Source: Arthrobacter sp. EpRS71
GTDB lineage: Bacteria > Actinomycetota > Actinomycetes > Actinomycetales > Micrococcaceae
Direction: 5' to 3'
NCBI RefSeq assembly: GCF_001512285.1
Contig: NZ_LNUV01000006.1
Span: 1,345,273-1,409,272 of the forward strand
Length of the DNA: 64,000 nucleotides
The notes below the pieces were generated by a model, which had not been told where the DNA came from, ran no database searches, and was given only the letters and a program-made list of their open reading frames with translations. Below are positions 50,661 through 59,844 of the stretch, piece after piece. The translations under genes were made by a program, and so were the position numbers. The first letter of the stretch is position 1; every line of letters starts with the position of its first letter.

Positions 50661-51464
50661 ATGTTCTCCGCGCTCAAAAAGTACCTGCTGATACCCCGGC
50701 TCATCAGGCTTTCCTCGGCCGCCCCCAAAGATCCCTTGACGGCCTGGGATCAGTACTGGGGCAACGTGCGTTCAACCGGTGCCTCCGGCGATGTCTTGTG
50801 GGATTCGGGAAGCGCTCATGAACTCAATGGCTACCTTCCCCGTCTGTCGCAACTGGACCCCACCATCCCCATAGTGGATGTTGGGTGCGGGAACGGCAGT
50901 TTCACCCGGCTCCTGGCCCAACATTTCCCGCTCGCCCTGGGGCTCGATTACTCCTCCCACGCAGTGGACCGCGCCCGGAAGGAGGCCTCGGGGATAGCGA
51001 CCGCGGCATTCGCAGTGTGCGACATGACGGCACCTGACGCTGCGCAGATGGTGGAAAGGGCTCTCGGGGCTGCGGGATGGACCGGGAATGCGAACGTGTT
51101 TATCCGCGGCGTCCTGCACGTTTTGGACCGCAGCGGCCAGGCCGCTTTGGCCGCGAACTTGCTGCCCGTCGTCGGGACCCGTGGTGGCGTTTTCCTGGCC
51201 GAGACCAACTTCCCGGGCACTCCCGTGGACTACGTCAGCCACCTCGGAGCCACACGGAAATCCATTCCGGCGCCGCTCGAGGGAGCAATCCGGGGACTGC
51301 CCATGCCCGGCCGGTTCGGTGCCGCGCAACGGGCCAAGGCTTTCCCGACGGCGGACTGGAATCTCGTGGAGGAGGGGTCAGCGAGCATTGAGACGCGCCC
51401 GTTGAGCAATCCGACGTCCCCGGATCTCATCCCGGGCTACTACGCACTGCTCCGTGCCCGATAA
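50661..51464 (+). CDS. Class I SAM-dependent methyltransferase
   Basis: A 267-residue methyltransferase with motif I IVDVGCGNGSFTRLL (about 70-84), GLDYSSHAVDRARKEA (motif II region) and VFIRGVLHVLDRSG (post-I). The substrate is unknown. The GGAGG next to ATG 50661 is too close to act as Shine-Dalgarno, while TATATT 6 nt upstream fits a leaderless mRNA. It ends before a 33-bp-stem palindrome. Confidence 0.85.
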   Translation: MFSALKKYLLIPRLIRLSSAAPKDPLTAWDQYWGNVRSTGASGDVLWDSGSAHELNGYLPRLSQLDPTIPIVDVGCGNGSFTRLLAQHFPLALGLDYSSHAVDRARKEASGIATAAFAVCDMTAPDAAQMVERALGAAGWTGNANVFIRGVLHVLDRSGQAALAANLLPVVGTRGGVFLAETNFPGTPVDYVSHLGATRKSIPAPLEGAIRGLPMPGRFGAAQRAKAFPTADWNLVEEGSASIETRPLSNPTSPDLIPGYYALLRAR

Positions 51465-51484
51465 CCCACCTGAGCCCGCCCGTT

Positions 51485-51554
51485 CACCCATCTAAGTAGC
51501 AGATCAGGCCGTTCTCAGCCCTGAGAACGGCCTGATCTGCTACTTAGATGGGTG
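51485..51554. repeat. Long extragenic palindrome, family 1, copy 2 (bidirectional terminator)
   Basis: Perfect 33-nt arms (51485-51517 and 51522-51554) with a 4-nt loop between convergent genes. The core GTAGCAGATCAGGCCGTTCT differs from copy 1 at 13407-13470 by changes that occur on both arms and keep pairing. Confidence 0.9.
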
Positions 51555-51561
51555 CGCTTGC

Positions 51562-53781
51562 CTACTTGAGGCCGGCGCCAGGGAGCAGTTCCGTGGCACC
51601 GAGGGAATCAGCGATGAACGCGTAATCCCAGGCCCGCTCGCGCCACTGCACGTACCGGCCGGATGCACCGCCATGGCCGCCATCCATTTCGATCTTCATG
51701 ACGATCGGCTCGGAACCTGTGGACGCGGAGCGCAGCGCCTGGACCCATTTGGCCGGCTCAACATAAAGCACTCTGGTGTCATTGAACGACGTCACTGCAG
51801 CGATCTTGGGGTAGGGCGCAGCTTTCACATTCTCGTACGGAGTGTACGACTTCATGTAGGCGTAGGCCTCCGGGTCGGTGATGGGGTTGCCCCACTCTTC
51901 CCATTCCAAGGCGGACAGCGGAAGTTCGGGATCCAGGATGGTGGTCAGAGCATCCACGAACGGCACCTCGGCCACCACGGCAGCGTACTTTTCCGGGGCC
52001 ATGTTTGCCACCGCGCCCATGAGCAGGCCACCAGCGGATCCACCCATGGCAGCTATCCGTGAAGGATCCACCCATCCGGACCCTGCCAGCCAATCCGTGG
52101 CTGCAATGAAGTCCGTGAAAGTGTTCTTCTTGGTGAACTTCTTGCCGTCCTCGTACCAAGTGCGTCCAAGTTCACCGCCGCCGCGGATGTGGGCGATCAC
52201 CATGACGATCCCGCGGTCCAGGAGGGACAAACGGGCCACGCCGAAGCCCGGATCCATGCTCATTTCGTAGGAACCGTAACCGTAAACCAGTCCGGCGCCA
52301 GTGCCGTCCTGCGGGACCGAAGCGTGACGCAGCACGGACAACGGCACCTTTGTGCCGTCGTCGGCCGTTGCCCATTCGCGGGTGGCGACGTAATCCGTTG
52401 CCGAGTAGCCGCCCAAAACCGGGCTTTCCTTGCGAAGCAGCAACTCGCCCCGGGGCTGGTCTGATGTTGGCAGGACGAAGTCGTAGACGCGTGAAGGCGT
52501 AAAGTACGAGGTGTAACCCACGCGGATCACCGGGGCTTCATAATCAGAGCCGGAGACGCCTGCAGTGTAGAGCTCCTCATCGAAGGCCGGCTCCACGGGC
52601 ACCCCTTGAGCGGCTGTGCCCAAACCTTTCAGCGGGAGTACCTGCACGCGCTCAATGGTGTCCTTGCGGACGGACAACACCAGATGCGTGGACGTTACGC
52701 CCGCGCCGTTGACGCGAACATCCCGGGAATGCTCGACGACGGTGCGCCAGTCCTGCTCGGCGAGCGGCTTGGTGAGCTCGGCCGGGTCCACCAGGCTCAC
52801 CATCGAGTTGATGGCGTCCTTGTTGTGGGTGAGGAGCAGCGTTTCCTTGCCCTCGAGGAGGAAGGGCTCGGCCTCGTAGAGGACGTGATGGTCGCGGGAA
52901 ATCACGGTGCTGAGTCCGGCGTCGTAGGCGTCGAACCGGAGCAGCCGCGTTTCACTGAACTCGGAGCAGCCGATGCTCAGCACAAGGTGGCGGCGGTCGG
53001 ACGAGAGGTCGAAGCCGAGCCACATGGCGACGTCGTCCTCCTGATAGATCACTTCATCCTCAGCCACAGGTGTGCCCAGAAGGTGGGATTTCACCTGATA
53101 GGGCCGCCATGAATCGTCCACCACCGTGTAGAAAAGCCTGCTGCCGTCAGGGGAGAAAGCCACTCCGTAGAAGATGTCCTCAATGACGTCCGGGAGCAGC
53201 TCCCCGGTTCGCAGATCCTTGATCCGCAACGTGAAGCGTTCGTCTCCGGAGTTGTCCACCGCGTAGGCGTAAAGGTTGCCGTCGACGGTCACGGCGGCAC
53301 CGCCGACGCTGAAGAACGGCTGGCCCTCTGCCTCGATATTGCCGTCCAGTAGTACCTCCTCGCCGGGAAGCGCGACGCCTGCGTCAACTGCCGGGGGAGT
53401 CCAGTCCGCCACCGGATCGCCGGTGTTGTTGGCCAGGACGCGGCACTGGATGCTGTACTCCTTGCCCTCCACCGAACGGCTGTAGTACCACCAGCCATCC
53501 TTGCGGCTGGGTACGGAGAGATCCGTTTCCTGGGTCCGGCCCTTGATCTCCTGGAACATGGCCTCGCGCAGTGGCTCCTGATGCGCCGTGATGGCCTCCT
53601 GGTAGGCATTCTCGGCCTTGAGATGCTCAACAACCTCGGAGGATTCCTTGTCCCTGAGCCACTCATAGTTGTCCACGAAGACATCGCCGTGGTGTTCGCG
53701 GCGGGAGGGGATCTGCTTGGCGACAGGAGGCTGGAGAGTAGGTTCCTTGGCAGCGGCAGGCGCGGAAGAAGTGTGGCTCAT
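51562..53781 (-). CDS. Oligopeptidase B (S9 family prolyl oligopeptidase)
   Basis: A 739-residue cytoplasmic serine peptidase that cuts short peptides after basic residues. An N-terminal beta-propeller (about 70-430) covers a C-terminal alpha/beta-hydrolase domain with AAMGGSAGGLLMGAV (Ser about 560), FNDTRVLYVEPAKWV (Asp) and MDGGHGGASGR (His). Acidic residues in VPFVDALTTILDPELPL are typical of oligopeptidase B rather than prolyl oligopeptidase. TAGAGT lies 6 nt before the ATG, indicating a leaderless message. Confidence 0.92.
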   Translation of the reverse strand: MSHTSSAPAAAKEPTLQPPVAKQIPSRREHHGDVFVDNYEWLRDKESSEVVEHLKAENAYQEAITAHQEPLREAMFQEIKGRTQETDLSVPSRKDGWWYYSRSVEGKEYSIQCRVLANNTGDPVADWTPPAVDAGVALPGEEVLLDGNIEAEGQPFFSVGGAAVTVDGNLYAYAVDNSGDERFTLRIKDLRTGELLPDVIEDIFYGVAFSPDGSRLFYTVVDDSWRPYQVKSHLLGTPVAEDEVIYQEDDVAMWLGFDLSSDRRHLVLSIGCSEFSETRLLRFDAYDAGLSTVISRDHHVLYEAEPFLLEGKETLLLTHNKDAINSMVSLVDPAELTKPLAEQDWRTVVEHSRDVRVNGAGVTSTHLVLSVRKDTIERVQVLPLKGLGTAAQGVPVEPAFDEELYTAGVSGSDYEAPVIRVGYTSYFTPSRVYDFVLPTSDQPRGELLLRKESPVLGGYSATDYVATREWATADDGTKVPLSVLRHASVPQDGTGAGLVYGYGSYEMSMDPGFGVARLSLLDRGIVMVIAHIRGGGELGRTWYEDGKKFTKKNTFTDFIAATDWLAGSGWVDPSRIAAMGGSAGGLLMGAVANMAPEKYAAVVAEVPFVDALTTILDPELPLSALEWEEWGNPITDPEAYAYMKSYTPYENVKAAPYPKIAAVTSFNDTRVLYVEPAKWVQALRSASTGSEPIVMKIEMDGGHGGASGRYVQWRERAWDYAFIADSLGATELLPGAGLK

Positions 53782-53787
53782 GTGGCC

Positions 53788-53793
53788 ACTCTA
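53788..53793 (-). promoter_or_regulatory. -10 box of leaderless oligopeptidase gene
   Basis: TAGAGT on the minus strand, 6 nt before ATG 53781. Confidence 0.45.
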
Positions 53794-53974
53794 TAGACGG
53801 GCTCTGACACAGAACCAGCAATTTCGCTCAGAGCGCCGGGACCGCAAGCAAGGTGTGAGCGTGGTCCATCATTTGGACACACCTCCCGGACCGGCGTCAT
53901 GACTTGCGTGGTGGTTCCACTCCATAGAGTGCGAGCACGATTTTCGCCCCCGTTCCCGGATATTGGAGATTCAG

Positions 53975-54781
53975 ATGGTTCCTCTTCACGCGCATAGTGT
54001 TCAGACCCTCAGGAGGGGTCGACTCAAGGTAAAACGACACCCCGTCTCTTTGCGTCGCTCCCCTGTAGACCTCGAAGTCATCATCCCTGCCTACAACGAG
54101 GCAGGGAGGATCTCCAGCACACTGACGCAAACGGTGGATTTCCTGGCCGTCCAGCCATGGTCTTCGCGCATTGTGGTGGTGGACAACGGCAGTGTGGATG
54201 ACACCGCTGCGGTTGTGCGCCGCATATCCCGGGAAGCCCGGGAAAGCGGAGATGCAGTGCCGATCTCGCTGGTGGGATGTTCCCGTCGCGGGAAAGGGGC
54301 GGCGGTCCGCCGCGGCCTCCTGAGCGGCACGTCCAGATACACGGGATTCTTCGACGCCGACCTAGCCACGCCGCTGGAAACGCTCACTGAAACCATGGCT
54401 CATCTCGCAGACGGGGCGGCGGCGGTCATCGCCTCCCGCCATGCGCCGGGTTCAACCTTTGTTGTGCCCCAGCATCTTGGGCGCAGGATGGGTGGTACGG
54501 CCTTCCGGGTTCTGACCAGGTCCAAGGTCAAGGGCATCCAAGACACCCAATGCGGCTTCAAGTTCTTTGAGCGGGACGCGCTCACCGCTGCCATGGTGCA
54601 GTGCCGCAGCACCGGGTTCGCGTTCGATGTGGAGCTGCTCCTTCGGCTTCAGGACAACGGCGCCAGCATTGTGGAACTGCCCGTGGCATGGACCGATGGC
54701 GCCGAGTCCACGTTCCGTCCCTTCCAGGACGGGGTGGCCAGTTTCGCCTCGGTCATTCAGCTTCAGAAGGCGGCGTCATGA
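53975..54781 (+). CDS. Family 2 glycosyltransferase (dolichyl-phosphate-glucose synthase-like)
   Basis: A 268-residue GT2 enzyme. Residues 34-45 are LEVIIPAYNEAG; IVVVDNGSVDDTAAVV and FFDADLATPLET hold the acidic metal-binding residues. The segment DTQCGFKFFERDAL is typical of polyprenyl-phosphate glucose synthases. The C-terminus lacks membrane spans. ATG 53975 has GGAG 7 nt upstream. It is coupled to the next glycosyltransferase (ATGA) and opens the polysaccharide cluster. Confidence 0.84.
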   Translation: MVPLHAHSVQTLRRGRLKVKRHPVSLRRSPVDLEVIIPAYNEAGRISSTLTQTVDFLAVQPWSSRIVVVDNGSVDDTAAVVRRISREARESGDAVPISLVGCSRRGKGAAVRRGLLSGTSRYTGFFDADLATPLETLTETMAHLADGAAAVIASRHAPGSTFVVPQHLGRRMGGTAFRVLTRSKVKGIQDTQCGFKFFERDALTAAMVQCRSTGFAFDVELLLRLQDNGASIVELPVAWTDGAESTFRPFQDGVASFASVIQLQKAAS

Positions 54782-56256
54782 CCGACGCCTTAACTGACCT
54801 GAATTCCCCCAGCAGGCTCGCTGGAAAACACGTACTGGTTCTCAACTGGCGCGACGTCAGGCACTCCCAAGCTGGCGGCGCTGAGCAGTACATGCATGAA
54901 ATTTCACGCAGATGGGTGAACAGCGGAGTCCGCGTCACATGGTTTACAGGCCGCGACGCCGGTCAGGCGGCCGAGGAGATTATTGACGGCATTCGCATAC
55001 TGCGCGGTGGCGGAGCACTCTCCATCTATGGCCATGCAGCGCTCCGGCTCCTACGCACCAACGGTCGCTTCGATGCTGTGGTGGATTGCCAAAACGGAAT
55101 CCCGTTCTTCTCGCCGTTGTTCCTGCGAGGGGATATCCCCATCGTCCAACTGGTCCACCACGTTCACCAAGATCAGTTCCGTACCCGGTTCTCCCCGCCC
55201 ATGGCCGCAGTGGGCCGCTTCCTCGAAAGCAGCGGTGCCAAGACCGTCTATGGGCACCGTGCCATGGTGGCGGTCTCGCCTTCCACACGTATGGAACTGC
55301 GGGAGCTGGGATTCTCGGCCCCCATCCATGTGGTGCCGAACGGCACCATCGACATTCCGCCGGATGTTGCCACCCGGGCCGCAGAGCCCACCATCGCCGT
55401 GGTGAGCCGCCTGGTGCCCCACAAACGATTGGACCTGCTGCTGGGACAGTTTGCTGTGGCGGCGCGGAAGTTACCGCATCTGCGCATGGACATCGTCGGT
55501 GACGGGCCTGAACGGGCACGGCTGCAGCAACTGGCAATGGACCTTGGCCTGGACCACGCCGTCACTTTCCACGGATATCAGCCCAACCAAGAACGCGATG
55601 CTCTGTTGAGCCGCGCCTGGATGACAGCTTCCACATCGGCTTCAGAAGGCTGGGGTTGCTCGGTGATTGAAGCAGCAGCCTGGGGAGTTCCATGTTTGGC
55701 TTTGCGGGTCCCGGGTATCAGGGATTCCGTGGTGGACGGCCGCACCGGATGGCTGGTGGACAACCCCACGGACTTGGGCAACGCCATGGTTGATGCCATC
55801 ACCGAGTTGGCTGCGCCGGAGGCCGCCATCATTGTCTCCGGCGAGTGCCGTGAATGGGCCCGCTGCTTTAACTGGGACCGCAGCACCAGGCTGCTCACCG
55901 GTGTGCTGTTGGAAGAAACCCTGATGCGCAGGGACGGGGGTGACCCCCGAGCCTGTCATTCGGATCTATCCACTGTGGTTCAGTTCGATTTATCTGCCCA
56001 GTTCGACGTGCCCGGTGACGTCGGATCCCGTGACGCCGCGTTCACGGCCGCTCTGAAGCCAACGGATGAATATGCAGTGGTAGATGACCGCGTGTCCATC
56101 ATCATGAAGGGCCGCGATGAGTTCGAGGCCTTTGCAGCGATGAAAATGATCGGAGTGTCTTCCCCGGAAGTTCACTCGGCAGGCCGCAGCACCTTACTTG
56201 CCGGGCCCGGAAGCGTCTTCGCGCCGGCGGATGCCTTCGATGGTCTGCAACGGTAG
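54778..56256 (+). CDS. Family 4 glycosyltransferase with C-terminal extension
   Basis: A 492-residue GT4 enzyme with a GT-B fold. The N-terminal domain has HSQAGGAEQYMHEISRRW, and the C-terminal domain has VSRLVPHKRLDLLL, MDIVGDGPERARL and STSASEGWGCSVIEAAAWG, with the donor-binding Glu. About 110 further residues (from 380) follow the catalytic domains and match no motif I know. The frame is open upstream to 54601 inside the GT2 gene, but the ATGA overlap at 54778 is the natural start. Confidence 0.85.
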   Translation: MTDALTDLNSPSRLAGKHVLVLNWRDVRHSQAGGAEQYMHEISRRWVNSGVRVTWFTGRDAGQAAEEIIDGIRILRGGGALSIYGHAALRLLRTNGRFDAVVDCQNGIPFFSPLFLRGDIPIVQLVHHVHQDQFRTRFSPPMAAVGRFLESSGAKTVYGHRAMVAVSPSTRMELRELGFSAPIHVVPNGTIDIPPDVATRAAEPTIAVVSRLVPHKRLDLLLGQFAVAARKLPHLRMDIVGDGPERARLQQLAMDLGLDHAVTFHGYQPNQERDALLSRAWMTASTSASEGWGCSVIEAAAWGVPCLALRVPGIRDSVVDGRTGWLVDNPTDLGNAMVDAITELAAPEAAIIVSGECREWARCFNWDRSTRLLTGVLLEETLMRRDGGDPRACHSDLSTVVQFDLSAQFDVPGDVGSRDAAFTAALKPTDEYAVVDDRVSIIMKGRDEFEAFAAMKMIGVSSPEVHSAGRSTLLAGPGSVFAPADAFDGLQR

Positions 56257-56263
56257 CTGATCG

Positions 56264-57793
56264 GTGGTTATATCCGAACAAGCAATGACCATACGAACAA
56301 GCCTGAGGCCCAGAGCCGATGGCAGGAAAGGGGCGCCGGATCAAGACGCAAAAATAGCCCAAAACAGCGGCTTCCTGGCTGTGTCGGCCGGGCTGGTGGG
56401 GGTGGTGAGCTATGTGTGCTCCCTGCTCATGGCCAACCTGCTGGGCACAGCGGATTACACACAATTTGCGGCCGCCGCCATGATCCTGGGCGTGGTGGGA
56501 ATCGTGGCCAACGCACTGGTCCCACTTCCTCTCTCACATATTGTGGCTGTCCACAGGAAAGGGTCCGAAGAGCGGCAGGACGGCATGGCCTTCTCGGTCT
56601 TCGTCTCCTGCCTGGCGGGGTTTGCGGCCGCCACGATCACCGGCAGCGTGACGCTGGCCATCGCGACGCCGGACCTGGCCGCAGCCGTAGCTCTCGCCGC
56701 CTTTGTCATTTTCGTTGTGAATGCGCCCGCTGGATGGCTCCAGGGTGAGCTGCGTTTCACCTGGTACGCCATGTCCACCATCGGCGAGGTTGTGCTCCGG
56801 TTGATCTTCAGCCTGCTGGTCATTGCGATGGCCTGGAATGCAGGCGGAGCCATCCTCGGTTTTGTGGTGGGGTGCCTGGCGCCGCTAGTGGTGCCGTGGC
56901 AGTTCTATCGGGATCTCCGCTGGCGTCCCCATGTTTTGCTGCAGAGGTGGCGTTGGGCCGAAACCACTGACATCGCGTCGGTTTTGTGTGTGGTGTCCGT
57001 GCTGGTGGGCCTTGACGTCATGGTGGTTGGCTTCCTGGATAGCGGCTCTGTGGACGCCGCGGGATTCCAGGCGCTCGCAACAATCGCCAAGGGTCCCGTC
57101 TATGTGGCAGCGGGTACGGCCTTGGTGGCTTTTCCGCTCCTGCGAACCCCGGGCGCGAAAGTTGGGGAGGTGCTGGGTGCTTCCTTTGCTTCTTTCGGGC
57201 AGCTGGTGGTGGTGGCCTTCGCTATTATCGCTACCGCCCCGCCCCTGATGTCCGGGCTCATAATTCCGCAGAAATACCACGGCTCCCTTGGCCTTCTGCC
57301 ATGGCTGGCGGCTTCCGGCCTGGGCTATGCAGTCCTGATGGTACTCACCACTGTCCTCCTTGCTGTACGCGCCTACCGCCGCTGCCAAATCGGGCTCGCC
57401 TGTGCGTGCCTCTTGGTGATTGGCGGGCTGTGGATCGGCTGGCAACTGAACGCCGTCACAGGAATGGCCGTGGGCTCGGCTGTTGGCGCTGTCACTGCCT
57501 GTGCAGTCCTGACCGTCCTGGCGCGCCCGGCCCTCGAGGCTGCCCGCCCCGGACGGGGCGCCGGCGCGTTCCTCGTCCTGGCAATCGTCCTGATGGTGGT
57601 CCTCGCAGTCGCCGCGCAGTTGCAGCCCCTGCTCTGGTTTGCTATTGCCGCCATCAGCGGCATCACCGTGCTTGCCCACCAGCGCGGAATGTTGCCGCAC
57701 AGGAACGACTTCAAAATGGTCCGACGGCGGCAGGTTGGCAGACGCAGTAAAGCTACAGGCCGCCGACAGCGAAGGGCAGCCCATCTACGTTGA
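56264..57793 (+). CDS. Polysaccharide flippase-like membrane protein (Wzx/MVF fold)
   Basis: A 509-residue protein with about 12-14 hydrophobic spans and a basic C-terminal tail. It has an exporter-type start, NSGFLAVSAGLVGVVSYVCS, and a substrate channel typical of oligosaccharide flippases of the MOP superfamily. It probably moves a lipid-linked repeat unit across the membrane. GTG 56264 is the first start; ATG 56285 is equally possible. It overlaps the open frame of the next glycosyltransferase. Confidence 0.8.
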   Translation: MVISEQAMTIRTSLRPRADGRKGAPDQDAKIAQNSGFLAVSAGLVGVVSYVCSLLMANLLGTADYTQFAAAAMILGVVGIVANALVPLPLSHIVAVHRKGSEERQDGMAFSVFVSCLAGFAAATITGSVTLAIATPDLAAAVALAAFVIFVVNAPAGWLQGELRFTWYAMSTIGEVVLRLIFSLLVIAMAWNAGGAILGFVVGCLAPLVVPWQFYRDLRWRPHVLLQRWRWAETTDIASVLCVVSVLVGLDVMVVGFLDSGSVDAAGFQALATIAKGPVYVAAGTALVAFPLLRTPGAKVGEVLGASFASFGQLVVVAFAIIATAPPLMSGLIIPQKYHGSLGLLPWLAASGLGYAVLMVLTTVLLAVRAYRRCQIGLACACLLVIGGLWIGWQLNAVTGMAVGSAVGAVTACAVLTVLARPALEAARPGRGAGAFLVLAIVLMVVLAVAAQLQPLLWFAIAAISGITVLAHQRGMLPHRNDFKMVRRRQVGRRSKATGRRQRRAAHLR

Positions 57794-57887
57794 CATGAGC
57801 TGTCCCGCTGATCTTGATGTGGCGGCCGCCGAGCCGCAGAGTGCCCTCCGGAGAGCACTCGTGGAAACCGTAAGAAGAAAGACAGTA

Positions 57888-59030
57888 ATGAGAGTTTTGC
57901 ATTTGGGTTTTGAAGATCCCCGCATGCCCGGGGCAGGCGGCGGATCTGTGAGGACGCACGAAATCAACCGCCGCTTGGCGGCAACAGGCTTTGACATCAC
58001 GGTGCTGACGACGCGTTACCCGGGGTGGCAGGAACGCGTGGAGGACGGCGTCCACTACGTTCCGATCGGTTGGGGGCAGGGCGGCAATCGTCTGACACGG
58101 TTGTTGGCCTACATTGCACGGCTGCCGTTCGAGGTACGTCGTCGCGGGTCGGCAGATTTGGTGGTGGAAGATTTTTTCGCCCCGTTTTCCACCATGGCCG
58201 CACCACTCTGGACCAATCGCCCCACTATTGGAGTGGTGCAATGGCTACATGCCCGGGACAAGGCACGGCAATACAAATTACCCCTCCATTGGTTGGAACG
58301 CTGGGGCGTCCGGAAACATCGCAGGCTCATTTCTGTTTCCCAAGGGATCAGCGATCGTTTGATGGAGCTGAACCCGGCTCTTCATGTGGACGTGATCGGG
58401 AACGGTGTGGATCCGGGCATATGGGAAACCGAACCCCATGCCGGAAAAGATGTTCTCTTTGTAGGGCGTCTGGAGTACGGGCACAAGGGCTTGGACCTGC
58501 TGTTGGGAGCATGGGCTGAATGTTGCAACCGGGTAGACGGCAATTTGTTGATCGCCGGTACGGGCCAGGACGAAGACAGGCTGCGCGCGACCATCCAGGG
58601 CGCGGGCCTTTCCGGGCGTGTCAAAATGCTCGGATGGCTTTCGGGGGAGCAGAAACATAAGGCTATCGCCGACGCCCGCCTTTTGGTGGTGCCCTCGCGG
58701 CATGAGACGTTCGGTTTGGTAGCCATTGACGCAATGGCAGCGGGCACTCCTGTCATCGCCTTTGATATTCCCTGCCTTCGGGAGATAGTCCCTGAGGGAA
58801 CAGGATGGCTCGTGGAGGCCTTCGACGTCCAGGCGCTGGCAGTCGAAATAGCCCTTCGTTACGCGCAAGAGGGTCTGGGCGATGTTGCTGAGCATGGACG
58901 GAAGTTCGCTGCCCTTTACAACTGGGATGTGCTCGCAGGCATGCAGGCAGAGGCTTACAACACGGCACTCGCAGAACTGGAGAACCCCAAGACCGGGCGG
59001 CAGAGGGCCGCCCTCCCTGAAAGGGCTTGA
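57888..59030 (+). CDS. Family 4 glycosyltransferase
   Basis: A 380-residue GT-B enzyme starting MRVLHLGFEDPRMPGAGGGS, then ISVSQGISDRL, VLFVGRLEYGHKGLDLLL, LLIAGTGQDEDRLR and VVPSRHETFGLVAIDAMAAG (donor-binding Glu). ATG 57888 matches how family members begin; GTG 57861, ATG 57795 and TTG 57735 are in frame upstream and would add up to 51 residues. Ribosome binding is weak at all of them. Confidence 0.82.
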   Translation: MRVLHLGFEDPRMPGAGGGSVRTHEINRRLAATGFDITVLTTRYPGWQERVEDGVHYVPIGWGQGGNRLTRLLAYIARLPFEVRRRGSADLVVEDFFAPFSTMAAPLWTNRPTIGVVQWLHARDKARQYKLPLHWLERWGVRKHRRLISVSQGISDRLMELNPALHVDVIGNGVDPGIWETEPHAGKDVLFVGRLEYGHKGLDLLLGAWAECCNRVDGNLLIAGTGQDEDRLRATIQGAGLSGRVKMLGWLSGEQKHKAIADARLLVVPSRHETFGLVAIDAMAAGTPVIAFDIPCLREIVPEGTGWLVEAFDVQALAVEIALRYAQEGLGDVAEHGRKFAALYNWDVLAGMQAEAYNTALAELENPKTGRQRAALPERA

Positions 59031-59031
59031 A

Positions 59032-59844
59032 ATGCAACCCCCATCAAGAGTTGAAAAGTCCATGGCGGGCGACGCGCCATGGTTGTTCCTGTCGCCCCAT
59101 CTCGACGATGCAGTTCTGTCCTGCGGTGCGCTTATTGAAGCACAGGCACAAGGCCGTGAAATCATCGTGGCCACGCTTTTTACTGAAGCGACGCCGGGTG
59201 CCTCTACACCGGCTGCTGCCACGCGTGCCGCCCGTTCATTCATGCGTCAATGCACCATTCCTGACGCGGGTGAGCTCTTCGCCGCCAGGCGCGCGGAGGA
59301 CCGTGCCGTGCTTCATGAGATGGGTGTTCAATCTATCCATTTGGGTGAAGTGGACGCGCTGTTCCGGCGCCGACGAAAGCCCGCGATGCTGGGCAGCAGC
59401 GCGTGGGACAGGCTTCTTCCGGAGCTCACGCACCGCTACCCCACCTATCGGTTGGACATCGCCATGGGGCGGATCTCCAGGGGTGACCAAGGGCTGATCC
59501 GTCAGCTCCGGAGTGCCGTTGCCCAACTGATGGCTCACACCAAAGCGGAACTCCTCTTTTGCCCGGCGGGAGTGGGCAAACATGTGGACCACCTCATCGC
59601 CCGGGAGGTAGGCAAGAGCCATCTTGGAAACCTGGTGATGTACTCGGACTTTCCCTACGACCTCGTGGTGGGGCCGGATGAACAGCACATGTCCAAGATC
59701 GGATTTGTTCCCTGGACGTGGAACTCCGGAATAGAGGGGAAAACCCGGCGCATCAGGCAGTACGCTTCCCAAGCTGATGCCCTGTTTCCCGGGGGTGAGA
59801 TTCCTCTGAAGCCGGAAACCTTCTTTATCCCCGGAAACCTATGA
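59032..59844 (+). CDS. PIG-L family deacetylase
   Basis: A 270-residue LmbE/PIG-L metal-dependent deacetylase. The zinc motif is LSPHLDDAVLSCGA (about 20-33), and a distal His is in GVGKHVDHLIAREVG. It may remove N-acetyl groups from a sugar of the polysaccharide or its lipid precursor. ATG 59032 has GAAAGGG 6 nt upstream, and the stop overlaps the GT39 gene (ATGA). Confidence 0.87.
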   Translation: MQPPSRVEKSMAGDAPWLFLSPHLDDAVLSCGALIEAQAQGREIIVATLFTEATPGASTPAAATRAARSFMRQCTIPDAGELFAARRAEDRAVLHEMGVQSIHLGEVDALFRRRRKPAMLGSSAWDRLLPELTHRYPTYRLDIAMGRISRGDQGLIRQLRSAVAQLMAHTKAELLFCPAGVGKHVDHLIAREVGKSHLGNLVMYSDFPYDLVVGPDEQHMSKIGFVPWTWNSGIEGKTRRIRQYASQADALFPGGEIPLKPETFFIPGNL

